59,255 nt of DNA from GCA-2708415 sp964353185. Lineage in GTDB: Bacteria > Pseudomonadota > Alphaproteobacteria > Micavibrionales > Micavibrionaceae. A program made the translations under genes and the position numbers. The stretch lies in the NCBI GenBank assembly GCA_964353185.1, contig CAYGUV010000010.1, positions 1 through 59,255 of the forward strand. The letters run 5' to 3'. The notes under the pieces were generated by a model. The model worked only from the letters and a program-made list of their open reading frames with translations. It was not told the DNA's origin and ran no database searches. Shown here one piece after another: positions 33,762 to 42,131 of the stretch (position 1 is its first letter; the number at the start of each line of letters is the position of its first letter).

Positions 33762-35257
33762 TGTCTGATAATCAAAATAAAATTCAAAACACAGAAATTG
33801 ATCAAAAAACCATTGATACCATCAACAGTCTGGGTAGTTATGAGGCAGGCTTTGAAACTGATATCGAAATGGAATATGCACCAAAAGGATTGAATGAAGA
33901 TATCATCCGTTTGATTTCCAAGAAAAAAGAAGAGCCAGAATGGATGTTGGAGTTACGTTTAAAAGCGTACAGGCACTGGCTTAAGATGCCAGAAGCAGAT
34001 TGGGCAAAGGTTGATTATCCAAAAATTGATTATCAAGATGCCTATTATTACGCGCAGCCAAAAAACTTCAATGCACCCAAATCATTAGATGATGTTGATC
34101 CTAAATTGCTGGAGACCTATGCCAAACTAGGGATTAGTTTGAAAGAGCAAGAGGTTTTAGCCGGTGTTGAAGGTGCGCCAAAGGTTGCGGTTGATGCGGT
34201 CTTTGACTCTGTTTCTGTGGGGACGACTTTTAAGAAGTCATTGGAAGAGGTTGGGGTGATTTTCTGCTCTATCTCCGAAGCTATACGCGAGCATCAAGAA
34301 TTGGTCAAAAAATACCTCTGTTCTGTTATACCGATGGCGGACAATAAACATGCCTGTTTAAATACTGCGTGTTTTACGGATGGGTCATTTGTTTATATTC
34401 CCGAAGGGGTCCGTTGCCCGATGGAGCTGTCGACTTATTTCCGGATGAACGCCATTAACACAGGGCAGTTTGAACGGACATTGATTATCGCCGATAAAAA
34501 TTCATATGTTTCTTACCTTGAGGGGTGCACCGCGCCAATGCGTGATGAAAATCAATTACATGCGGCCGTGGTTGAATTGGTCGCCCATGAAGAGGCGGAG
34601 ATCAAATATTCCACTGTTCAAAACTGGTATCCGGGGGACGAAAACGGTAAAGGTGGCATTTATAATTTTGTGACCAAGCGTGGATTATGCGAAGGCCGCA
34701 ATTCAAAAATCAGTTGGACGCAGGTTGAAACAGGCTCCGCCATTACATGGAAATATCCATCATGTATTTTAAAAGGTGATGGCAGCCAAGGGGAATTTTA
34801 CTCAGTCGCCATTACAAATAATATGCAACAAGCCGACACAGGCACAAAAATGGTGCATATCGGTAAAAACACCAAAAGCCGCATTATCTCAAAAGGGATA
34901 AGCGCAGGACGTAGTGACCAGACATATCGCGGCGGCGTGAAAATTTTGGCAGGCGCCGAAGGCGCGCGTAATTTTACCCAATGTGACAGCTTGCTGATTG
35001 GGGATCAATGTGGCGCGCATACCGTGCCCTATATTGAAACCAAAAATCCAACCGCCCATTTGGAACATGAAGCAACGACTAGCAAGATTGGCGAAGATCA
35101 GCTCTTTTACTGCCAACAACGCGGAATTTCTGAAGAAGAGGCACTTGCGCTAATCGTCAATGGTTTCTGCCGTGAAGTAATGCAAAACCTCCCCATGGAA
35201 TTCGCCGTTGAAGCGCAGAAATTGGTTAGTATTAGTTTGGAGGGGAGTGTTGGGTAA
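33761..35257 (+). CDS. sufB: Fe-S cluster assembly scaffold SufB
   Basis: SufB is the core scaffold of the SufBC2D complex. The 498-aa protein has FTDGSFVYIPEGVRCPMELS, TYFRMNAINTGQFERTLII and SYVSYLEGCTAP (C on the cluster path), then TSKIGEDQLFYCQQRGIS near the C-terminus. All are canonical. The length is slightly above E. coli (495). Translation is coupled to the rrf2 stop, and its own stop overlaps the next small ORF (TAATG). Confidence 0.97.
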   Translation: MSDNQNKIQNTEIDQKTIDTINSLGSYEAGFETDIEMEYAPKGLNEDIIRLISKKKEEPEWMLELRLKAYRHWLKMPEADWAKVDYPKIDYQDAYYYAQPKNFNAPKSLDDVDPKLLETYAKLGISLKEQEVLAGVEGAPKVAVDAVFDSVSVGTTFKKSLEEVGVIFCSISEAIREHQELVKKYLCSVIPMADNKHACLNTACFTDGSFVYIPEGVRCPMELSTYFRMNAINTGQFERTLIIADKNSYVSYLEGCTAPMRDENQLHAAVVELVAHEEAEIKYSTVQNWYPGDENGKGGIYNFVTKRGLCEGRNSKISWTQVETGSAITWKYPSCILKGDGSQGEFYSVAITNNMQQADTGTKMVHIGKNTKSRIISKGISAGRSDQTYRGGVKILAGAEGARNFTQCDSLLIGDQCGAHTVPYIETKNPTAHLEHEATTSKIGEDQLFYCQQRGISEEEALALIVNGFCREVMQNLPMEFAVEAQKLVSISLEGSVG

Positions 35258-35370
35258 TGACTAAAATTACTTACCGTATGGCTAAAGATGGCTATACCGT
35301 GACCTTAAACCGTCATTCTGGCGAAGGCCAGAATCTAGTTACCACCCTTCGCCAGTATAATAAAAAGTAG
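35257..35370 (+). CDS. 37-aa small protein inside the SUF operon
   Basis: The ATG at 35257 overlaps the sufB TAA, and the frame ends in TAG at 35370, 10 bp before the next start. The protein starts MTKITYRMAKDGYTVTLNRH and ends TTLRQYNKK. It is basic, with no cysteine or hydrophobic helix. Coupled translation and exact fit between two genes make it likely to be expressed. Function unknown. Confidence 0.6.
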   Translation: MTKITYRMAKDGYTVTLNRHSGEGQNLVTTLRQYNKK

Positions 35371-35380
35371 GAGAAAATAA

Positions 35381-35725
35381 ATGACCGATAGAACACATAT
35401 ATTATCAAAAGAGCCACGTCAGGCGGTGGAAGAGATGATTAAAATTACTGAGGAAGTGGAAGCGCGTATTGAAGTTGAATCCAACGCGGTTGCAACCAAT
35501 GACGGGACTGTTTTTACAACGAATGAAATGAATAAAGAGTACGTGGCCAATTTATATGAGCAAGCCGCCTCCGAATTTCGCGCCCGCTTGGAGGAATTTC
35601 GCCAAGTGGACAAAACCTTGCTCGCCAAATTAGAAAAGGCGCAGGCATCCCTTGGTCAATCCACAAAAAACAATTTGGCATTATTGGCCAAAATGCAAGA
35701 TGAAGTAGAGCCAAAAGCAGAATAA
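35381..35725 (+). CDS. Coiled-coil protein of the SUF operon, FlgN-like in outline (114 aa)
   Basis: An all-helical acidic protein. Residues 14-35 (RQAVEEMIKITEEVEARIEV) and 50-105 (NKEYVANLYEQAASEFRARL, KTLLAKLEKAQASLGQSTKN) suggest two long antiparallel helices, as in the FlgN export-chaperone group. That match is by pattern only, and no flagellar gene is nearby. GGAG lies before the start. Its stop overlaps the PCD start (TAATG). A SUF-related role is possible from position but unproven. Confidence 0.6.
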   Translation: MTDRTHILSKEPRQAVEEMIKITEEVEARIEVESNAVATNDGTVFTTNEMNKEYVANLYEQAASEFRARLEEFRQVDKTLLAKLEKAQASLGQSTKNNLALLAKMQDEVEPKAE

Positions 35726-36018
35726 TGACAAACGCAGTAACCATTGTAGAAGCAAGTGCACAAGATTGGGTGAAGGATCATCCCGATTGGGCGATAACCG
35801 ATAACGGACTACAAGTGTCCTATCGGTTCAAAGATTTTGTTGCCGCGTTTAGTTTCCTAACCCGCGTTGCAATGATTGCGGAGGAGCAAAACCATCACCC
35901 CCATATTGAAAATGCGTATAACGAGGTCACGCTAACATTATCAACCCATGATGAAGGTAATAAAATAACGAAAAAAGATATGGCCTTGGCCGAAGCAATA
36001 GAAAAACTTAAAGAGTAA
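35725..36018 (+). CDS. phhB: 4a-hydroxytetrahydrobiopterin dehydratase (PCD/DCoH family)
   Basis: The 97-aa protein has the PCD signature: VAMIAEEQNHHPHIENAYNE, with the catalytic histidine pair HH and the downstream LSTHDEGNKITKKDMALAEAI. The family regenerates pterin cofactor after aromatic hydroxylation, but many bacteria carry it without such a hydroxylase, where it has been linked to molybdopterin metabolism. Its coupled position inside suf is notable. The gene symbol follows the family, not proven function. Confidence 0.88.
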   Translation: MTNAVTIVEASAQDWVKDHPDWAITDNGLQVSYRFKDFVAAFSFLTRVAMIAEEQNHHPHIENAYNEVTLTLSTHDEGNKITKKDMALAEAIEKLKE

Positions 36019-36065
36019 ATGAGAGGAGACTTTTTCATTATAGTAATGAAGAAGAAAAAATAAAA

Positions 36066-36818
36066 ATGATCGATATTAAAAACTTAAGCGCCGAAATTGA
36101 CGGTAAAGAAATTTTAAAAGGGTTAAACCTTAAAATTGGTAATGGCGAGGTGCATGCCATCATGGGCCCAAATGGGGCGGGTAAATCAACATTATCCTAC
36201 GTCCTTGCGGGGCGTGATGATTATGAAGTAACGGGCGGATCCGCCGAATTAGATGGCGAAAATATTTTGGATATGGACGTGGATGAACGCGCGGCCGCAG
36301 GGCTGTTTTTGGCGTTTCAATATCCTGTAGAAATTCCGGGCGTACAAATGACAACGTTCTTAAAGACGGCCTTAAACGCGGTACGAAAGGCGCGTGGTGA
36401 GGATGAATTAGACGCAATTGGCTTGCTTAAATTAATGAAAAGCAAATGCAAAGAGCTTGGCATTTCAGATGACATGATGAAACGTGCCGTAAATGTTGGT
36501 TTTTCTGGGGGGGAGAAAAAGCGTAATGAAGTCCTCCAAATGGCAATGTTGGAGCCTAAATTTGCGGTGCTGGATGAAACAGATTCTGGCCTTGATATTG
36601 ATGCGCTGCGCATTGTTGCCGATGGCGTGAATGCCCTTCGTAAAAAAGACCGCTCGTTTCTTGTGATTACTCACTATCAACGCTTGCTCGATTATATTAA
36701 GCCTGACTATGTACACGTGCTTGCCAATGGTAAAATTGTGAAATCTGGTGGGCCAGAGTTGGCGCATGAGCTGGAAGAAAAAGGCTACGCCGAATTTGTG
36801 AAAAAGGAAGCGGCATAA
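36066..36818 (+). CDS. sufC: Fe-S assembly ATPase SufC
   Basis: The 250-aa ABC-type ATPase has Walker A GPNGAGKST (34-42), the family-specific FSGGEKKRNEVLQM signature and Walker B FAVLDETDSGLDIDAL. It powers conformational change in SufBCD. Its length and sequence are normal. The 47-bp spacer before it contains AGGAG near a 14-codon mini-ORF. Its stop is 1 bp before the sufD start. Confidence 0.97.
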   Translation: MIDIKNLSAEIDGKEILKGLNLKIGNGEVHAIMGPNGAGKSTLSYVLAGRDDYEVTGGSAELDGENILDMDVDERAAAGLFLAFQYPVEIPGVQMTTFLKTALNAVRKARGEDELDAIGLLKLMKSKCKELGISDDMMKRAVNVGFSGGEKKRNEVLQMAMLEPKFAVLDETDSGLDIDALRIVADGVNALRKKDRSFLVITHYQRLLDYIKPDYVHVLANGKIVKSGGPELAHELEEKGYAEFVKKEAA

Positions 36819-36819
36819 A

Positions 36820-38061
36820 ATGTCAGAAGTCTCAAAATTTACACCGCGTTATCGCGCAGAAACATCCGAAGGTATATTAAGCCATTGGGATGGTTTTATA
36901 AACAAAAGCAAAGCCGATAATGAAGCGGATTGGGTTCAAGCCTTACGTAAACGCGCACATGCTGTTTTGGTGGCGCAAGGGCTGCCCACTCAAAAGTTGG
37001 AGCGTTTTAAATACATCAACCTGCCATCTTGGATTAAAAAAAACGCGGTAAAAACATCCGTATTAGATTTAACTGTTGAGGGCAATGATGCCAACATCAC
37101 AAATTTGCCCGATGCCTTACAATCATCACCAGAATGGCTTCAAAAAATGATGGAGGCCGCGCCCGCAGGCGAATCTCAATATGGCGATATGATGCTTTGG
37201 CATTTATCAAACGCCTATTTGCGCGATGGAATTGTTGTTGATATTCCTAAAAATGAAACCGCAGAAACGCCGCTTCATATAACAATAACTGGCCATCACG
37301 AATCATTCACAACCGCGCATAATTTCATTCGCGTGGGTGAAAATGCCGATATCACAATTATAGAACATCACACTGGTGAAGGGACATATTTAAGCAATGC
37401 CCTGACACAAATGAAGATCGCGAAAAATGCGCGTGTACGTCATTACCGTTTTCAACAAAATTCAAAAAACGCGGCTTATATTCAAAATACCTTTGTTGAA
37501 TTGGAAGAGGGCGCGTTTTACGAAGGCTTCACCCTCACAAATGGGGCAGGCATAAGCCGCCATCAGGCGCACGCCAATTTGATCGGCAAAGCTGCAGAAT
37601 GTCATTTTAATGGCGTAAATTTATTAAATGGCAAACAAACCGCGGACACGACAATTACGGTTGAGCACCAAGCACCTGCCTGTATTTCAAAACAAAATTA
37701 TCGAAATGTTTTAACCGATAAGGCCGTTGGTATTTTTCAAGGTAAAGTGCACGTACACCAGATTGCACAAAAAACGGATGGATATCAAAAGTCTGATACA
37801 TTGTTGCTCTCTGGTGAGGCAACTATGAATACTAAGCCAGAGCTTGAAATTTATGCAGATGATGTGAAATGTTCCCACGGGACGACCGCCGGCCGCATGG
37901 ATGAGGATGCGTTATTTTACCTTAAATCCCGCGGAATTCCCGAAAAACAAGCGCGCGCCTTGTTAATTGAGGCGTTCTTAAACCAAGCCATGGAAGAGGT
38001 CACTTATGAGCCGATTTTGGAAGAAACCGCGGAGATCATCCGCAAATGGTTGGCGGAATAA
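36820..38061 (+). CDS. sufD: Fe-S assembly protein SufD
   Basis: SufD pairs with SufB on the scaffold and shares its beta-helix. The 413-aa protein is variable at the N-terminus but has the conserved C-terminal block: VHQIAQKTDGYQKSDTLLLS, ADDVKCSHGTTAGRMDEDAL, FYLKSRGIPEKQARALLIEA. K and H residues at the SufB-SufD interface appear present. Its stop directly abuts the sufS ATG, so translation is coupled. Confidence 0.95.
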   Translation: MSEVSKFTPRYRAETSEGILSHWDGFINKSKADNEADWVQALRKRAHAVLVAQGLPTQKLERFKYINLPSWIKKNAVKTSVLDLTVEGNDANITNLPDALQSSPEWLQKMMEAAPAGESQYGDMMLWHLSNAYLRDGIVVDIPKNETAETPLHITITGHHESFTTAHNFIRVGENADITIIEHHTGEGTYLSNALTQMKIAKNARVRHYRFQQNSKNAAYIQNTFVELEEGAFYEGFTLTNGAGISRHQAHANLIGKAAECHFNGVNLLNGKQTADTTITVEHQAPACISKQNYRNVLTDKAVGIFQGKVHVHQIAQKTDGYQKSDTLLLSGEATMNTKPELEIYADDVKCSHGTTAGRMDEDALFYLKSRGIPEKQARALLIEAFLNQAMEEVTYEPILEETAEIIRKWLAE

Positions 38062-39312
38062 ATGTTGGCGATGAAAAATAACATTTTTGATATGATGGCA
38101 AGCCACAGGGCCGATTTCCCAATTTTGACCCAAACGGTCAATGGAAAGCCAATCGCGTACATGGATAGTGCCTCAAGCGCGCAAAAGCCGCAGGCCGTAA
38201 TTGACAGTATTAACGATTTGTACAAATCACATTATGCCAATATTCACAGAGGGTTATACAATTTTTCTCAAGTAACAACTGAAGCGTATGAGGCTGTTCG
38301 TTCTAAGGTTTCTACCTTTATTAATGCGTCGTCTATCAATGAAATAGTCTTCACCCGTAACACAACCGAAGCGATTAATTTAGTGGCCGAAAGCTGGGGG
38401 CGTACGTTCTTAGAAGAGGGCGATGAGATTATTGTTTCCGAAATGGAACATCACGCTAATATTGTCCCTTGGCAGCTTTTGGCACGTAAAATAGGGGTAA
38501 AATTAAAGATTATCCCTGTTTTTGACGATGGAACGCTCGATTTTAATGCTTTTGAAGGCCTTTTAACGGAGAAAACACGTCTTTTAAGCCTTGTTTACAT
38601 CTCAAACTCGCTTGGAACTATCAATAATGTTCAAAAATATACTCAAATTGCGAAAAAATTTAACCAAAACATTAAAGTTATGATTGATGGCACGCAGGCC
38701 GTTGTGCATAAGCCTGTGGATGTTCAGGGGATAGGCTGTGATTTTTTTGCGTTTACAGGCCACAAACTCTATGGCCCGAACGGTATTGGCTGTTTGTGGG
38801 CGCGGGAAGATTTGTTGAATGCCATGCCGCCTTACCAAGGGGGCGGAGATATGATTGAAACCGTTTCTTTTAGGTCGGATACGATATTTAAAGATGGCCC
38901 TGCCAGATTTGAAGCTGGAACACCCGCCATTGCCGAAGTCATTGCCCTAGGCGCCGCTATTGATTATATGAGCGCGATTGGCATGGATAATATCGCGGCT
39001 TATGAGGCAAATATGTTAAACTATATGCAGGATAAGCTGAACGCTATTGATGGCCTTAAATTTTATGGTACTGCCAAGTATAAAGCCGGAATCATTAGTT
39101 TTACAGCCGATTGGGCGCATACAAGCGATATTGCGATGATATTGGATCAATGCGGTGTTGCGGTGCGTACGGGTCACCATTGTTGTATGCCGTTGATGGA
39201 GCGGTTTGGTGTTGATGGCACGGTGCGTGCGTCATTAGGGTTATATAATAATGAAACCGATATTGATGCGCTGACGAATGGATTATTAAAAGCGAAAGAA
39301 ATGTTATCATGA
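38062..39312 (+). CDS. sufS: Cysteine desulfurase SufS
   Basis: SufS supplies persulfide sulfur from cysteine using PLP. The 416-aa protein has EMEHHANIVPW, the PLP lysine K235 in FTGHKLYGPNGIG and the active-site cysteine C374 in RTGHHCCMP. An extra Cys (C375) follows directly, where most SufS have Ala. No SufE or SufU partner is in the window. Its stop overlaps the sufT start (ATGA). Confidence 0.95.
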   Translation: MLAMKNNIFDMMASHRADFPILTQTVNGKPIAYMDSASSAQKPQAVIDSINDLYKSHYANIHRGLYNFSQVTTEAYEAVRSKVSTFINASSINEIVFTRNTTEAINLVAESWGRTFLEEGDEIIVSEMEHHANIVPWQLLARKIGVKLKIIPVFDDGTLDFNAFEGLLTEKTRLLSLVYISNSLGTINNVQKYTQIAKKFNQNIKVMIDGTQAVVHKPVDVQGIGCDFFAFTGHKLYGPNGIGCLWAREDLLNAMPPYQGGGDMIETVSFRSDTIFKDGPARFEAGTPAIAEVIALGAAIDYMSAIGMDNIAAYEANMLNYMQDKLNAIDGLKFYGTAKYKAGIISFTADWAHTSDIAMILDQCGVAVRTGHHCCMPLMERFGVDGTVRASLGLYNNETDIDALTNGLLKAKEMLS

Positions 39313-39719
39313 GTAAAATGGACGCAGTAGCAGATGAGCAAATGGTAAAAAATGCCGTGGGTGACGATAATTTTGACGAAATGGCGACACCGCCAAGGGT
39401 TGAATTATCGGATAGCACCCTGATGCCCGCCATCGTTGCGGCCATCAAAGAAATTTATGACCCCGAAATTCCAGTGAATATTTATGAATTAGGCTTAATT
39501 TATAAGGTCGATGTGAACAAAGACAATGATGTTTATGTTGAAATGTCGTTGACGTCACCCGCATGCCCCGTGGCGCAAGATATGCCAGGGTGGGTGCAAT
39601 CGGCGATTATGCCTATTGAGGGCGTGCGCCATGTGGATGTTGATGTAGTTTGGGACCCCGCATGGGATGCGTCAATGATGGCGGAAACCGCAAAATTACA
39701 ACTGAATATGTTTACATGA
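39309..39719 (+). CDS. sufT: SufT-like MIP18/DUF59 Fe-S assembly protein
   Basis: The 136-aa protein is a DUF59 (MIP18) domain preceded by about 40 residues of acidic tail. AAIKEIYDPEIPVNIYELGL and MSLTSPACPVAQDMPGWVQS carry the family cysteine, and DVVWDPAWDASMMAETAK is the standard end. SufT proteins help mature Fe-S clusters. The gene overlaps sufS and the next gene by 4 bp each. Confidence 0.93.
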   Translation: MSKMDAVADEQMVKNAVGDDNFDEMATPPRVELSDSTLMPAIVAAIKEIYDPEIPVNIYELGLIYKVDVNKDNDVYVEMSLTSPACPVAQDMPGWVQSAIMPIEGVRHVDVDVVWDPAWDASMMAETAKLQLNMFT

Positions 39720-40066
39720 CACAAGAACCCGTAAAAATTACCGATAAGGCCGTCGCGCATATTATTGAGAAAACCAATCTTAATAAAGATGCCATTGGCG
39801 TGCGCTTAACCGTTGCGACCACTGGTTGTTCGGGTAATTCGTATAAGATGGAACATGTTTTGGAAGAAACGCTTGATAAGGATGATAAGTTTGAAAAGGG
39901 CGGTGCGACCCTTTATATCCCCAAAATGCACAGTTGGATGTTATTTGGCACACAAATTGATTATGAAGAAGGCGATCTAAAATCAGGATTCGTCTTTACC
40001 AACCCTAACGAAGCCGCGCGATGCGGTTGTGGTGAAAGCTTCACTGTTGAGCGTAAAGATAAATAA
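39716..40066 (+). CDS. sufA: A-type Fe-S carrier (SufA/HesB family)
   Basis: The ATG at 39716 overlaps the sufT stop (ATGA), so the longer frame is rejected. The 116-aa protein has the three cluster-ligating cysteines of A-type carriers: C38 (TTGCSG) and C103/C105 (CGCGESF). ITDKAVAHIIEKTN is the typical start. It passes clusters from SufBCD to apo-proteins. A terminator follows directly, ending the operon. Confidence 0.94.
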   Translation: MTQEPVKITDKAVAHIIEKTNLNKDAIGVRLTVATTGCSGNSYKMEHVLEETLDKDDKFEKGGATLYIPKMHSWMLFGTQIDYEEGDLKSGFVFTNPNEAARCGCGESFTVERKDK

Positions 40067-40089
40067 AAAGCCTCTTACATAGAGGCTTT
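40067..40089. terminator. Bidirectional terminator at the end of the SUF operon
   Basis: AAAGCCTC / GAGGCTTT (40067-40074, 40082-40089) with a 7-nt loop and AT-rich tails on both sides. It serves sufA (+) and the small ORF at 40100-40225 (-). Confidence 0.88.
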
Positions 40090-40099
40090 ATTTCTTTTA

Positions 40100-40225
40100 T
40101 TAGAAAATTGGTTTTGGTTTTGGTGTTGCTGGGCTATCTGGCACTGGTAATGATGTAATGGTATTACCGTTACCATCTGGTTTAATTCCTGTTGCTGGTT
40201 CGCTCCAACCTTCTTTTAAAGCCAT
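40100..40225 (-). CDS. 41-aa small protein with Pro/Lys-rich C-terminus
   Basis: The ATG at 40225 is preceded by AAGGA at about 7 nt. The protein begins MALKEGWSEPATGIKPDGNG and ends in SPATPKPKPIF, with no cysteine or hydrophobic helix. It shares a terminator with sufA on the opposite strand. The longer frame to 40285 has no ribosome site. Function unknown; it could be a short leader-like or secreted peptide. Confidence 0.55.
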   Translation of the reverse strand: MALKEGWSEPATGIKPDGNGNTITSLPVPDSPATPKPKPIF

Positions 40226-40456
40226 AATCTTTCCTTTCGATAATTCTATTGTATAGATGCTACCTAAGATATGCGGTTTAAACAAGTCTGTTAAGCGTAT
40301 TTATGTGTTTTAAAATGATTCCTGTTACGTTTGAAAAATAATTTCGGTTTTAATGGATTGATATCATTAAGAAAAATCTATTCCTTCAGTTCGTTTGTAT
40401 AAAAATACGGGGTGGGGGTGCTTTTCCGATATTTCATAAAATTATACCCAAAAACA

Positions 40457-40478
40457 ACAAAAGGCCCCAAAGGGCCTC
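40457..40478 (-). terminator. Terminator after the 40507-41286 gene pair
   Basis: Minus strand: AGGCCC-TTTG-GGGCCT followed by TTTGTTGTTTTT. Located 30 bp after the 40507 stop codon. Confidence 0.82.
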
Positions 40479-40506
40479 TTACTTAAATTATTAGATAATA
40501 AATTTG

Positions 40507-40689
40507 TTAAGCAATATTATTACCGTAATCTATACCTGCTCTTGGTTCTGCTGGATCAAATCCTGAGAAGTTACCATCCAAAGATTGAATGTTCTCAACA
40601 ACAGCTGGCATAATTTGTGTAGGACTAACTGATGCCACAATAAACTTCGCGACGTTTCCTGCTTCTTGAGAAATTGTATCAAAATCCAT
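40507..40689 (-). CDS. 60-aa small protein, second gene of an orphan pair
   Basis: GAGGG precedes the ATG. The protein begins MDFDTISQEAGNVAKFIVAS and ends RAGIDYGNNIA. The first 32 residues suggest an amphipathic helix (AKFIVASVSPTQIMPAVVEN); the rest is acidic and glycine-rich. It starts 3 bp after the 40693 gene stop and is followed by a strong terminator, so the pair is one transcript. No family is recognised. Confidence 0.65.
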   Translation of the reverse strand: MDFDTISQEAGNVAKFIVASVSPTQIMPAVVENIQSLDGNFSGFDPAEPRAGIDYGNNIA

Positions 40690-40692
40690 AAT

Positions 40693-41286
40693 TTACCCTC
40701 TTTCTTCTATATTAGCATATGCTCTAAACAACTCTTCTTTGGAGGCATCCTTTTCATATGCTTGGTATACTTTAATATGCCCTAATTTCTTTAATGAGTC
40801 AAGTAAAACAGAATAATATGAAGAATTAGTTAATTCTTTAACGACTTTGCATACGTGGATTATAGCATCTAGTGTTTTTGAGTGCATAACTGTTGCATAT
40901 TCCATTAAATCTTTTGAGGGGTCAGGCGCTGTGAAGCCCATAATCTCTTGGTCTGCTTCTCTTAATGCTTTTATGAGGTGGATAACCATATCTGGAGTAG
41001 CTTTGGTTTCTTTATTGGGGATTTGCAAAAAGATTATATTTGATTGAGGATTAAATCCCGACGCTCCGGTACCTTTTATGATTTGAATTGGCACTTTATG
41101 ATGCGTATGAACGCTAAGAAGAGTTCTTCCAATCTTTGATTCCCATAGAATATCAGAAGCTTCTTTTATAATAGTTTCTGCGTGAGGGTGACCATACCCC
41201 ATAGATGTCACGTTTATGCCACGGTCACCGAAGGAGCCTTTTAGGCCGCCTGATTCTTGCTTATCTGTATCTATCGTATCGTTCAT
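40693..41286 (-). CDS. Unknown protein (197 aa), possible inactive metallopeptidase-like fold
   Basis: Not firmly recognised. The N-terminus is disordered (MNDTIDTDKQESGGLKGSFG). The core reads ASDILWESKIGRTLLSVHTH, then IIFLQIPNKE and DMVIHLIKALREADQEIMGF. This order (short strands, then a helix where HELRHxxQ would be) resembles putative metallopeptidase families such as DUF6782. The zinc histidines are absent, so at best it is a non-catalytic relative. The C-terminal half is helical. It is paired with a 60-aa gene downstream. Confidence 0.5.
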   Translation of the reverse strand: MNDTIDTDKQESGGLKGSFGDRGINVTSMGYGHPHAETIIKEASDILWESKIGRTLLSVHTHHKVPIQIIKGTGASGFNPQSNIIFLQIPNKETKATPDMVIHLIKALREADQEIMGFTAPDPSKDLMEYATVMHSKTLDAIIHVCKVVKELTNSSYYSVLLDSLKKLGHIKVYQAYEKDASKEELFRAYANIEERG

Positions 41287-41339
41287 ATTCTTCTCTTTAT
41301 TTTGTCGTCAACGCGTAAACGCGAGGACACTATTTCCTT

Positions 41340-41948
41340 TTAATAAGCGGTTTCTGTGAAACTAGCGCCAGTCATTTGGTGCATAATCATTTCTTGGTTG
41401 GTTATTTTTACGCGGCCTTTGCGTGAAATTTCAATTTTGGCGCGGATCAGCTGCGTATCTTTGTATAAATCCGCGGCAATCATATATTTTTCGGTTTCTT
41501 CATCGTAATCAACCGTTGCTGGCTTATGCTGTGAAAATACGGCCTCATACACATCCATGTCGAGCGAATCGAGCAGCGGCATATCATGCGGGTTGTTGAT
41601 TAATAAAATATCACCATCTTCATCGCCCACTTGTTCAAAAAAGAATTGTAGATAGAGCAAGACGCTTGCAGGGGTAAGGGCGAGCACTCCTTTATCATTA
41701 ACGGCGTAGATTGGCACTTCTGAGCCATCTAAATAATGAAAAAATGTCCCATCGCTTAAATATTGGAAGCTAAAGGCGGGTAGGGATGCAAAATTTGTGA
41801 CCTTGTAAAGGAAGTAATTATTAAAGAAAGGAAGGCGCGCACGCTTAACTTCGGATGTCGCGACACTAAACATACCGGCGTTTTCGGCGGATTTAACGCT
41901 GTCGATCACTTTGACCGAATTATCCCTGTCTAGACGTTGCCACTGCAT
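41340..41948 (-). CDS. Conserved hypothetical protein (202 aa)
   Basis: Not recognised. A soluble alpha/beta protein without signal peptide: MQWQRLDRDNSVKVIDSVKS at the start, a hydrophobic mid-part (FFHYLDGSEVPIYAV, LLYLQFFFEQVGD) and a beta-rich end (LIRAKIEISRKGRVKITNQE). A TATAAT lies at 41986-41991 on the minus strand, 38 bp before the ATG. The 184-bp stretch between it and dusA holds no gene. Confidence 0.65.
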   Translation of the reverse strand: MQWQRLDRDNSVKVIDSVKSAENAGMFSVATSEVKRARLPFFNNYFLYKVTNFASLPAFSFQYLSDGTFFHYLDGSEVPIYAVNDKGVLALTPASVLLYLQFFFEQVGDEDGDILLINNPHDMPLLDSLDMDVYEAVFSQHKPATVDYDEETEKYMIAADLYKDTQLIRAKIEISRKGRVKITNQEMIMHQMTGASFTETAY

Positions 41949-42131
41949 AAATTTGCTTTCTTCTTAAAGAAAATGTCATCCTATAATTATAGATTAAAAG
42001 AACGACGTGTTGTTTGGTAAGAATAACAGATTCACATGGTTGGCGGTAGGGTTTAGCCAAAAAGAATCTGCAATTCTGCAATTTGCGTGAATATTAGCAA
42101 AATTGGGAAATAAAATGCAAATAATTGTGTT

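Noticed and set aside
36019..36063. 14-codon ATG frame directly after the PCD stop and 2 bp before sufC
   Set aside because: Probably just the spacer that carries the AGGAG ribosome site of sufC; too short to support as a gene, though translational coupling through it cannot be excluded.
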